Positions 24,601 to 31,046 of a stretch of DNA of 38,302 bases are shown in pieces. The stretch is from Methanobacteriota archaeon. Its GTDB lineage: Archaea > Thermoplasmatota > Thermoplasmata > Thermoplasmatales > Aciduliprofundaceae. Within the stretch, counting starts at the first letter, position 1; each line of letters opens with the position of its first letter. The stretch lies in contig JAADDK010000016.1 in assembly GCA_013154005.1 (NCBI GenBank), positions 1 through 38,302 on the forward strand, written 5' to 3'. Below the pieces are notes generated by a model. It had not been told where the DNA came from. It ran no database searches and saw nothing but the letters and a program-made list of their open reading frames with translations. The position numbers were made by a program, and so were the translations under genes.

Positions 24601-25920
24601 AACGATATATATTACTATGTGTGGATAGGCAATGAGGTATTTGAGTCCCCGGAGAGAGATGACCAGAATTCCTGGTCGGGTGATGATGCGTACACAAACT
24701 ATTCCGTGACCGGGGACACCGTTCAGATAGGAATCCATGTTTATGAAGCTGATTCTGGGTTATGCGGCAGTGATGACGATTACGGATACGTTACTTTCAC
24801 ATATAATCTTACCACAAAATTATGGTCTGGTGGAACATCCGCTCCGTATGCATACACAGATGGGCCGGATGGCTGGTGCGATGTATGGTTCCATGTGCAG
24901 AGTGATTCGGATAACAATCCCTCAACCATAAATTATGGTACAGTGGGAGCAGGAACATATGGCTACATCATCCAGGCATACAATGGCAAATCAAATTACA
25001 ACGACCCTTCAGATAACTGGACCTTTTCAATTGATTCAACACTGATCTCAACACATGCCGTTATATATGTGGGAATGGCACCCAACTCCGGCGCAAATTT
25101 CAATATCGCACTTTATGATCCCAATGGCAATGAAAAAGCATCCAGTGCAAGTGCAGGGACGGGTGGCGTGGAAAGAATATTTTACCAGCTTCAACTGGGA
25201 GATACCGCCGGAACATGGACCGCAACAGTATCCATAAATTCAACTGCGGATTACGGAGATTATTATATTTTCCTGTGGTGTGGATATAAGGTAGAATTTT
25301 ACGCTTATACAGACAATGCCGGTCCACATACCCCCATGCACAGCAACAATGGGGTTAACGTCTCCTATGTGGTGGAAGGAGTAACCCATTATGTATGGCC
25401 AAATGATGATTATTACTGGACCGTGTACGTTGACCGCGGCTCATCATACTCCTATGCTGCAGAATCCAATCTCTCCAACGATGCGGGAGGACACAGATGG
25501 ATTTCCCAGACTCCACCCTCAGGGACAATCTCTGCATCCACCACCATCACCGGGCACTACTATGAGCAGTTCTATCTAACCATTAACACCACCTACGATA
25601 CTGGCTACTCATCGGGGCAGCTTTTCGGCGCTGCTAAAAACTATTCGGCACCTGGTTCAGGCTGGTACGATGCGGGCTGTAAGGTAACTATAAAGGTGGA
25701 CTCCCCGGTATCCGACAGTAGCGGTAAAGAATTTGCGTTCACATCATGGACCGGCTCGGGCACGGGCAGTTATTCGGGCACTGCAAATCCAGCTAACTTT
25801 ACAATTCAGGACGTTACCACCGAAACCGCGAACTGGGAGCAGGTTCCAGAGTTCTCAGGGCTCGTATGGGTCGCTCCTGCTCTGGCTCTGCTGTTCATAA
25901 CACGCCGGCGTAGAAAATAA
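21631..25920 (+). CDS. Giant bitopic surface protein: HhH and zinc-ribbon head, membrane helix, ~1200-residue exodomain, PEF-CTERM-like tail
   Basis: Residues ~4-55 form a helix-hairpin-helix-like unit (LPFIGEERSRILLKKGYDLE); C73/C76 and C87/C90 form a zinc ribbon; a lysine-rich stretch leads to one membrane helix at ~204-224. Outside follow two related beta units beginning IDGNFDDW (231) and IDGVFYDW (~502), aspartate-rich calcium repeats (DSDRDTIPDNLDPYP, ~562, and DVDGDGIPDYP), a helical section (~780-960), and C-terminal repeat domains ending TSWTGSGTGSYSG. The last residues, VPEFSGLVWVAPALALLF plus RRRRK, look like an archaeosortase PEF-CTERM signal. Many N-glycosylation sequons (NxS/T) are present. 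A cytoplasmic DNA-type head on an exoprotein is odd. Ligand unknown. Confidence 0.8.
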   Translation: MTEMLRLPFIGEERSRILLKKGYDLERIRNSTPEEISEILGVSKYIAFLIIKAARESNPENVPDELIAEETLCPGCGAIVTELEYECGSCGYVLKDINPVEYQTYMSRYVELFIEISKDPENIKLWEDLKKILEALGNIEEALDVSSKIDYIKSGIVLSTKSDMEEKKLPIKESAPKKPKFKNGLVNGFGVQLITVEKRVRARRYLAILIVLGIVAGTLIGLYFMNSPFKIDGNFDDWNSIPGYHTFDSQIKIFKMGEYGNNYYFYIAGDLSLKLGVSIFVDSDGNPDSGYWMGSIGADYRLLIHNIGNKLQGTIYSFEGNNPTNWALWKNSGGFKVAGYHYGIEMQVPKNIFTRNAVVMLVDGEHRGYPIGLFHPVVLAEMELGGGVVKNGTSVGTLYLNNTFKSPTKITSISVDNMGNASSLHLRAIIDGKDIPIKDGKILLNSSLILDKTKVIRIEYLEGGTSGSTIRLSVKNLTGVNSFKFVTGDGYYVKKAPSAPRIDGVFYDWAPYRHSAPVNDLPPNVDIVSYAKYMANNNSYFYLQTKGEIASGTIIPVYGTTVKDSDRDTIPDNLDPYPHDFNNDGIPDDKSYVVINGTRYPDVDGDGIPDYPQGPDMWLNTTIPNTTAFPLQYRGKFVSVYIGPPKAPKPEYPYDYIEIYISGNNGYPIGGIYAQYLFRLYGLSGTIKGYNFLEYRNGKFVNKTLSFDLHTNIAEGWKQLEMKLPISITGRNVVYRIVSYEKLWQDTAHLPFQKSNNIPMPIPHTNKTKPQNSTEYMAPGKDDFEAGAYGEWLKQKFGNEVRLNTLTSWISSLNLSEGAEKNHVFTASDFIDGNVSHFKEEKYAANKLRELKKEAPDKPVYRVQLLNESIFREEWQNLTIKTKEWEILHYTHDLERYRLKEFGYFRPYKPNWYDADEIRTIEWLVYKLSENLSDWHTAFAVAKGIKSLDDARLGPLYMPHAPSTELGAGTHAVTVHVVDYYSGESDCNGENDIYYYVWIGNEVFESPERDDQNSWSGDDAYTNYSVTGDTVQIGIHVYEADSGLCGSDDDYGYVTFTYNLTTKLWSGGTSAPYAYTDGPDGWCDVWFHVQSDSDNNPSTINYGTVGAGTYGYIIQAYNGKSNYNDPSDNWTFSIDSTLISTHAVIYVGMAPNSGANFNIALYDPNGNEKASSASAGTGGVERIFYQLQLGDTAGTWTATVSINSTADYGDYYIFLWCGYKVEFYAYTDNAGPHTPMHSNNGVNVSYVVEGVTHYVWPNDDYYWTVYVDRGSSYSYAAESNLSNDAGGHRWISQTPPSGTISASTTITGHYYEQFYLTINTTYDTGYSSGQLFGAAKNYSAPGSGWYDAGCKVTIKVDSPVSDSSGKEFAFTSWTGSGTGSYSGTANPANFTIQDVTTETANWEQVPEFSGLVWVAPALALLFITRRRRK

Positions 25921-25929
25921 CGAAACTCG

Positions 25930-25947
25930 TTTTTTCTTCTATTTCTG
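25930..25947 (+). terminator. T-rich stretch after the giant surface protein gene
   Basis: A run of six or more T followed by CTTCTATTTC lies just after the stop at 25920. Such U-rich tracts end archaeal transcripts. Confidence 0.4.
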
Positions 25948-25991
25948 TGAAAACTTAATATTCATAATTGCGATATCCCGGCGGTGATGTT

Positions 25992-27077
25992 ATGATAGAG
26001 AATACCCCCAAACTGTTCATTCCCGGACCCACGGAAGTGGATGAGAGAGTTCGTCTCGTTATGGCTCAGAGAGTGATTGGACACCGCACCTCCGAGATGA
26101 CAGATCTCTACGGAGGTATAGTGGAAAAACTGCAGAAATTCTTCGGCACCAAGCACTACGCTCTGGTTTTCACGTCCAGCGGCTCCGGTGTTATGGAGGG
26201 CACCATAAGAAATCTGGCTGCAAAGCATGTGCTGCACGGTGCCTGCGGCGCGTTCAGCAAGCGCTGGTACGAGATGAGCCTTGCCAACGATAAAGAAGCG
26301 GACCTTGTATGGGCCGACTGGGGCAAGGCAGTGAAACCGGAGATGATTGCCGAAGCCATGGAGAAGAAAAAATACGAGCTTCTGGCACAGATACACAATG
26401 AGACTAGCACGGGTGTGCGCAATCCAACCGACGAAATTGCAAAAATAGCCCACGAGAATGACACGCTAATCGCCATAGACGCGGTGTCCTCGCTGGGCGG
26501 AGATATGATTAAGATTGATAACTACGACGTGGTTATCGCATCATCTCAGAAAGCACTTGCACTCCCTCCGGGTCTGGCAGTGGCGTTTGTCAGCGAGGAC
26601 GCGATGGAGAGAAGCAGGAACATGAAGAACAAGGGTTTCTATTTCGATTTTGTGCGCATGCTGGCAAGATACGAGAAAAACAAACAGCATCCGTCCACGC
26701 CGGCAGTTTCTCTGCTATACGCCATGGACATGCAGCTGGACCTGATGCTCAAAGAAGGCTATCAGGGCAGGTACGAAAGGCACCTGAAGATGCAGAAACT
26801 GGTGCACAACTGGGTGAAGAAGCGCGGTTTTGAGTTTTTCGCCGAGCCGGGATACGAGAGCGTGACCGTGACGACGATAAAGAACACTCACGGCATATCC
26901 GTCAAGGAGCTCAACAAAGAGCTGATAAAAAGAGGTATGATGCTGTCCAACGGCTACGGCTCGAATTTGAAAGAAAAGACATTCCGCATTGCGCACATGG
27001 GCCAGCTCACACCTGCAGATATTATGGCTCTCCTCGACAGTGTGGACGAGATTCTGGAATCTTGGGGGGTGTACTAA
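25992..27077 (+). CDS. Class V aminotransferase (alanine-glyoxylate / phosphoserine aminotransferase type)
   Basis: The start is ATG 25992 behind GCGGTGAT; the ORF track begins eight codons earlier. The 361-residue fold-type I enzyme has LFIPGPTEV, VFTSSGSGVMEGTIRN, AIDAVSSLGG (PLP-binding Asp) and the PLP lysine in ASSQKALALPPG. It directly precedes serA, which supports a role as the phosphohydroxypyruvate aminotransferase of serine synthesis; a broad-specificity class V enzyme does this in Methanocaldococcus. Alanine-glyoxylate transamination is the alternative. No phosphoserine phosphatase gene is nearby. Confidence 0.88.
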   Translation: MIENTPKLFIPGPTEVDERVRLVMAQRVIGHRTSEMTDLYGGIVEKLQKFFGTKHYALVFTSSGSGVMEGTIRNLAAKHVLHGACGAFSKRWYEMSLANDKEADLVWADWGKAVKPEMIAEAMEKKKYELLAQIHNETSTGVRNPTDEIAKIAHENDTLIAIDAVSSLGGDMIKIDNYDVVIASSQKALALPPGLAVAFVSEDAMERSRNMKNKGFYFDFVRMLARYEKNKQHPSTPAVSLLYAMDMQLDLMLKEGYQGRYERHLKMQKLVHNWVKKRGFEFFAEPGYESVTVTTIKNTHGISVKELNKELIKRGMMLSNGYGSNLKEKTFRIAHMGQLTPADIMALLDSVDEILESWGVY

Positions 27078-27992
27078 ATGAAAGTGGGCATATGTGATGC
27101 GCTGGCCAAGGAAAGTTTTGAGGTGCTCCGCAGCAGGGGCATTGAAGTGCTGGACCTCTCTTCAATTCCCAAAGATGAGCTCATCAATCACGTAGCGGAG
27201 CTCGACGCAATAATCGTTCGTTCGGCCACCAAGGTTCGCAGAGAGATGATTGATGCTGCGAAAAATCTAAAGGTGATCGGCAGAGCGGGCGTGGGACTGG
27301 ACAACATAGATGTCGAGTACGCAAAGAGCAAGGGCATAAAGGTACTCAATACCCCGGGTGCAACGAGCATAAGCGTGGCCGAGCTCACCATCGGACTGAT
27401 TTTAGCAGTGATGCGCAAAATTGCCTACGCAGATAGAGAGATGCGCAAGGGTGCCTGGCCCAAGAAGAAGTGCAAGGGCATAGAGATGTACGGCAAGACG
27501 CTGGGCGTGATAGGCATAGGCAGAATTGGCAGAGAGGTTGTGAAAAGAGCCCGTGCTTTCGGAATGCGCGTCATTTACTATGATGTGTTCAAGCTCAGTG
27601 ACGAGCAGGCCCGCGAGCTGGGCGTGGAGTTCAGAGAACTCGACTCGCTTCTTGCAGAATCCGATGTGGTCTCTCTGCATGTGCCGCTTCTTCCAGAGAC
27701 CAAGCATCTCATCAACAAAGAGAGATTGGAGAAGATGAAAGACGGCGCGATTCTCATCAACGCAGCCCGGGGCGGCATAGTGGACGAAGAGGCACTTTAC
27801 GATGCGCTTAAATCGGGCAAACTGTACGGTGCGGCGCTGGACGTTTACGAGCACGAGCCACTGAAAGAGAGCAAACTGTTCGAGCTGGATAATGTGGTGC
27901 TCACACCCCACATAGGCGCTCAGGCCAAGGAAGGGCAGGCGCGCGCGGGTATAGAGATTGCAGAGAAGGTTGCCGACGCACTTCTCTCCTGA
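27078..27992 (+). CDS. serA: D-3-phosphoglycerate dehydrogenase, short form without ACT domain
   Basis: The 304-residue protein is a D-2-hydroxyacid dehydrogenase: IVRSATKVRREMID, the Rossmann motif GVIGIGRIGREVVKRA, INAARGGIVDEEAL with its catalytic Arg region, and the Glu-His pair in DVYEHEPL and LTPHIGAQAKEGQARAG. The SATKV and GATSISVAELTIGL stretches match SerA more than glyoxylate reductase. It ends after the catalytic fold, lacking the regulatory ACT domain, so serine feedback is not expected. It starts one base after the aminotransferase stop. It oxidises 3-phosphoglycerate with NAD. Confidence 0.9.
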   Translation: MKVGICDALAKESFEVLRSRGIEVLDLSSIPKDELINHVAELDAIIVRSATKVRREMIDAAKNLKVIGRAGVGLDNIDVEYAKSKGIKVLNTPGATSISVAELTIGLILAVMRKIAYADREMRKGAWPKKKCKGIEMYGKTLGVIGIGRIGREVVKRARAFGMRVIYYDVFKLSDEQARELGVEFRELDSLLAESDVVSLHVPLLPETKHLINKERLEKMKDGAILINAARGGIVDEEALYDALKSGKLYGAALDVYEHEPLKESKLFELDNVVLTPHIGAQAKEGQARAGIEIAEKVADALLS

Positions 27993-28012
27993 TTTTTTTG
28001 GAGTGTCCACAG

Positions 28013-28726
28013 TTGACACGAACCTACCCGGAACGAAAATACCGTGAGCTCAGAGGAAAACGCCGGGTTCGTGCACTTTCATTTTTTATCCTATCGTTCG
28101 TGCTGTTTTTAACGGCCATATACATTTCATTTCGAGCAGGTTCTCAACAGCATGGTATTATAATATCCCTGGCAACTCTGCTCTCTGGCTTAATCTTTGC
28201 ATTACTTGGAAAAAGGGCACTTAAAATCAGCGCGGAGGAGCGTATATATCGAGCCGGAGCAATGGGTGAAAAGCAGTTCAAAAAGATTCTGAGCCAAACA
28301 GATGGATACAAATTTTACGGTGTGCCTCTCAAATACGGTGATATTGACGCGCTGCTCATCAGCAAGCGGGGTGTGTTCGCATTTGAAGTAAAAAACTATT
28401 CTGGAGAAATTCACTGTGAGTCAGGCATATGGTATCGGATACTCAGAGGAAAAAAAGAACATATAAACTCACCATCGGAAGAGGCACTCAGGCATGCCAA
28501 CGCACTATCACGATTACTTGAAAATTGCGGAATTCACACCCATGTGAGGCCCGTGGTGGTGTTTATGAATGCGCAGGGAAGGTTGCAAATCCACAGATGC
28601 TCAGTGACCGTGATTCATGATAAAGAGCTCCTCCCTTTTCTAAGCAAATTCCCGCCAATCCTGAGAAAAAATGACAAAAAGAGCATTGCAAAATGTGTGA
28701 AAGAACAAATGTTCCGAAACTATTAA
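28013..28726 (+). CDS. Membrane-bound NERD-domain (nuclease-related) protein
   Basis: No ATG is available near the start; TTG 28013, about nine bases after GGAG, is preferred, with TTG 27998 as the ORF-track alternative. Two membrane helices (~20-40 and ~48-65) are followed by the NERD domain: AGAMGEKQFKKIL, YGDIDALLISKRGVFAFEVKNYSGEI, in which Glu (GE), Asp (GDID) and the EVK pair are the expected nuclease-fold residues. NERD is common in bacteria and found in some archaea, often as part of DNA-processing or defence proteins. Activity here is unproven. Confidence 0.82.
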   Translation: MTRTYPERKYRELRGKRRVRALSFFILSFVLFLTAIYISFRAGSQQHGIIISLATLLSGLIFALLGKRALKISAEERIYRAGAMGEKQFKKILSQTDGYKFYGVPLKYGDIDALLISKRGVFAFEVKNYSGEIHCESGIWYRILRGKKEHINSPSEEALRHANALSRLLENCGIHTHVRPVVVFMNAQGRLQIHRCSVTVIHDKELLPFLSKFPPILRKNDKKSIAKCVKEQMFRNY

Positions 28727-28751
28727 AAGGAACCTTTAAGATTTTGAATTA

Positions 28752-29156
28752 TTGGCTCATAAATACAAGAGCTACAAAGTATATCGAGTAATCATCTTAA
28801 ATATGCTAGCGCATGCTCTAAACATCAACATATATCAGAGTCACCTCGACGAAAAGATAAATAGCATACTGGCCAAAGCAAAATACGAAATTTCCAAGTC
28901 GGATATAAGACATGAGATACGGAGCAATCACAAAATGACAGAAAAGGTGCTTAAAGAACTCGAAGAAGAAGGTCTAATATATCTTGAAACGTCGGGAAAA
29001 AAGACCCTGGTGAAAATAACAAGAAAGGGGATATTTCATCTCAGGAAATGGAATAGATTCTACATGGAACTTTACAGGGAGCAATTAAAGGACCACTACA
29101 AATATGTCGGATATCCAGAGTGGCTCACGGGAGATGATCCGGACGGGGTGCAATAA
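28752..29156 (+). CDS. Winged-helix DNA-binding protein
   Basis: The product (134 residues from TTG 28752, or 117 from ATG 28803) has a winged-helix core: SKSDIRHEIRSNHKMTEKVLKELEEEGLIYLETSGKKTLVKITRKG, split as recognition helix MTEKVLKELEEEGL and wing GKKTLVKIT. The N-terminal stretch KYKSYKVYRVIILNMLA looks like helix 1 of related archaeal regulators, favouring the longer form. Start choice is uncertain: CCTTTAAGAT precedes TTG by ~15 nt. It lies between the NERD gene and a convergent membrane-protein gene, overlapping the latter by 32 bases. A local regulator role is possible. Confidence 0.68.
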   Translation: MAHKYKSYKVYRVIILNMLAHALNINIYQSHLDEKINSILAKAKYEISKSDIRHEIRSNHKMTEKVLKELEEEGLIYLETSGKKTLVKITRKGIFHLRKWNRFYMELYREQLKDHYKYVGYPEWLTGDDPDGVQ

Positions 29157-29874
29157 ATGGTATGCAATCATAGGTTCCATCATCCATCTCCACCACAATC
29201 TGCAGCGGAACCTCTATATTGCCAGATGTGACATACTCATAAGCATCGTCTCCAACACTCCTCGCCAGCACCACTATTCTGCTCAACTCAACTCCCCGGT
29301 CACGGGAATTGTTCTTTGCATGCTCACATATCTTCCGGAGTGTTTTCACATCCGCATGCTCAACACTTACCACATATAGGGAATAACCTCTTCCCTTGCG
29401 TAACACACCAGGCTTAATCTCTGCATATACATCAAAGCTCACATCACCGATTTTCAGATTCCTGTAAATTTTACCGTTTTTTCTGGAGAGTATCTTTTGA
29501 AAATCATACTGTCTGTTGAGGTAGTTCAGGAAACGCTCAACAGCATTTACTCCCTCAGGGATACTTAAATCCGCACTCTCGATAAAACGATACACTTCAT
29601 ATTTGCGTATCACGCGAGCAAGACTCTCTCTAATATCCACCAATCTCAGCATGGTTACAAGAACTATAACAATAAGCACCGCGTAAGAAATTATGTCAAA
29701 CGGAGTGAGCGAGATTATAGAGAGAACCCAGAGAACAACCGCAAAAATAAGCCATACAAGAAGCAAATAAAACGCACCCATCAATCTCCTATCCATACTG
29801 GACGCTTTTTCAGCGAGTTCGTTGAGTGCTGAAAGAATTGCACTCACGGGGTCCTCGTTGGCACGGTCATGCAT
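29125..29874 (-). CDS. Two-helix membrane protein with cytoplasmic domain, unknown function
   Basis: The start is taken as ATG 29874 (249 residues) because a TATA box ATATAAACG-type element lies ~20-32 nt upstream; the ORF track adds 26 residues. A short helical N-terminus is followed by two membrane helices (~33-55 and ~60-80) and a ~165-residue alpha/beta domain with FDVYAEIKPGVLRKGRGYSLYVVSV and ELSRIVVLARS. The domain might be a degenerate nuclease-like fold, but I do not recognise it. Its 3' end overlaps the convergent winged-helix gene by 32 bases. Confidence 0.68.
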   Translation of the reverse strand: MHDRANEDPVSAILSALNELAEKASSMDRRLMGAFYLLLVWLIFAVVLWVLSIISLTPFDIISYAVLIVIVLVTMLRLVDIRESLARVIRKYEVYRFIESADLSIPEGVNAVERFLNYLNRQYDFQKILSRKNGKIYRNLKIGDVSFDVYAEIKPGVLRKGRGYSLYVVSVEHADVKTLRKICEHAKNNSRDRGVELSRIVVLARSVGDDAYEYVTSGNIEVPLQIVVEMDDGTYDCIPFIAPRPDHLP

Positions 29875-29893
29875 GGTTTTGCAATGCGCACAT

Positions 29894-29906
29894 AAGTATA
29901 TAAACG
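29894..29906 (-). promoter_or_regulatory. TATA box for the gene at 29874
   Basis: Minus-strand CGTTTATATACTT lies 20-32 nt before ATG 29874, consistent with a leaderless message. Confidence 0.55.
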
Positions 29907-29973
29907 TATGGGAAAATTTTTCTGAGATTCCTGAGTTTTTTGCGAAACTCATAAATAGGTGTTACGCTATATT

Positions 29974-29988
29974 TTCTCATAATGAGAA
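29974..29988. promoter_or_regulatory. 15-bp palindrome upstream of the pilin-like operon
   Basis: TTCTCATAATGAGAA is a perfect 7+1+7 inverted repeat in the divergent promoter region. It is a good candidate operator for a dimeric regulator. Confidence 0.4.
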
Positions 29989-29991
29989 TGG

Positions 29992-30008
29992 GTCAAGTTG
30001 TCGTTGAC
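29992..30008. promoter_or_regulatory. Second inverted repeat (GTCAA-N7-TTGAC)
   Basis: GTCAA at 29992-29996 and TTGAC at 30004-30008 are separated by seven bases, and lie four bases after the neighbouring palindrome. The pair may form a composite control site. Confidence 0.3.
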
Positions 30009-30047
30009 TTAATTTGTGGTGTTTGCGAGATATTGGGGGTTATGGAG

Positions 30048-30059
30048 GTATATTTATCA
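30048..30059 (+). promoter_or_regulatory. TATA box of the pilin-like/GH25 operon
   Basis: GGTATATTTATC lies 26-37 nt before ATG 30085; the leader carries GGGGTGGT (30072-30079) as ribosome binding site. Confidence 0.55.
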
Positions 30060-30084
30060 TACAGTGCACATGGGGTGGTAATGA

Positions 30085-30540
30085 ATGTATAAAGAAAATG
30101 CAACCTCTGGTTTCTTCGAAGAAATAATTTTGTTCGCGGTAGTAAGTATCCTGTTTGTATCATCTATAACATTCGCCGCATATTACAGCGCAATGAAAGC
30201 CACTGAGTACCAGAAAGAAGAACTTGTTAACGAGGTATACAATTTTGTAATGAAAGTAATGGGATACCAGCCACTGATACACAACGGTGTGGAAGGGCTA
30301 TTTGATTATCATAAAATTAAAAGTGTAACCATGGAGGACCTTAAAAAGGATCTCACACCAAACTTCAAATTTTCAATGACCATAGAAGATGTAAGTGATT
30401 ACTATCATTATTCCAAAAAATGGGGTAATATAAGCAACTCCTATGGATATTACAGGGTGGTTGTCATTTACCCCGTGGACATATGGGTAAGCGACCATGA
30501 AATTCATGCGGCTAAGTTAGAGGTGGTAGCATGGAGGTAG
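30085..30540 (+). CDS. Pilin-like protein with N-terminal hydrophobic helix (first gene of GH25 operon)
   Basis: The 151-residue protein starts with about ten polar residues and then a long hydrophobic helix, SGFFEEIILFAVVSILFVSS (residues ~8-27), continuing to an exodomain rich in aromatic residues. This is the layout of type IV pilin-like or TadE-like subunits with a short cytoplasmic head, though no clear pre-pilin cleavage motif is seen. It overlaps the next gene by ten bases. The family is not recognised; the function is inferred from layout and neighbours. Confidence 0.65.
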   Translation: MYKENATSGFFEEIILFAVVSILFVSSITFAAYYSAMKATEYQKEELVNEVYNFVMKVMGYQPLIHNGVEGLFDYHKIKSVTMEDLKKDLTPNFKFSMTIEDVSDYYHYSKKWGNISNSYGYYRVVVIYPVDIWVSDHEIHAAKLEVVAWR

Positions 30541-31046
30541 ATCGGGGACAGTCTGCAGTTATAGATGCTGCGCTTATCGCACCAATTCTTGTTCTGATAC
30601 TCCTGATGGGCTATGTAATAGTATCTTCAAATACGTCGGTATTCATGCTGGAAAAAAACGAAGTTAGGTACACCCAGGATTTAACATATGCAGTTCTTAA
30701 ATCAACCGTGCGATATGTATGGTACGATACCACCTCTGGACAGAAAATAATCTTAGAGGATAAAACAGTGGAGCATCTCATATCCGAGGATTTGTACTTA
30801 CGTGAGCATGGCGATGTATGGATACCTTCTCTCAGAACGGGGCTGGAAAGCAAAATAGATACTATTCTCTACAACCTCACCACCCCAATATACAGATATT
30901 CCTTACATGCCTCGTATCATAATGTAAGTTTTTACATAGGCGCAAAATATCTGCCTGCAAACCGTATGAGCTATACCACATATATCGATATGCCCACTAA
31001 TAATGATAAAGCAACCATAACACTATATGTATGGAGGGTGAGTTAA
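30531..31046 (+). CDS. TadE-like pseudopilin (second gene of GH25 operon)
   Basis: The 171-residue protein opens MEVDRGQSAVIDAALIAPIL followed by a hydrophobic helix. An RGQSAV start leading into an acidic residue and a helix is the hallmark of TadE/TadG-type and related archaeal pseudopilins. The remainder is an exodomain with N-glycosylation sequons. It overlaps the upstream gene by ten bases and abuts the giant gene downstream (stop 31046, start 31047), so the three proteins are probably made and assembled together. Confidence 0.7.
   Translation: MEVDRGQSAVIDAALIAPILVLILLMGYVIVSSNTSVFMLEKNEVRYTQDLTYAVLKSTVRYVWYDTTSGQKIILEDKTVEHLISEDLYLREHGDVWIPSLRTGLESKIDTILYNLTTPIYRYSLHASYHNVSFYIGAKYLPANRMSYTTYIDMPTNNDKATITLYVWRVS

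Noticed and set aside
28803-28805. ATG 28803 as start of the winged-helix gene
   Set aside because: It would cut into the probable first helix; kept only as an alternative because the upstream TTG has no clear ribosome binding site.
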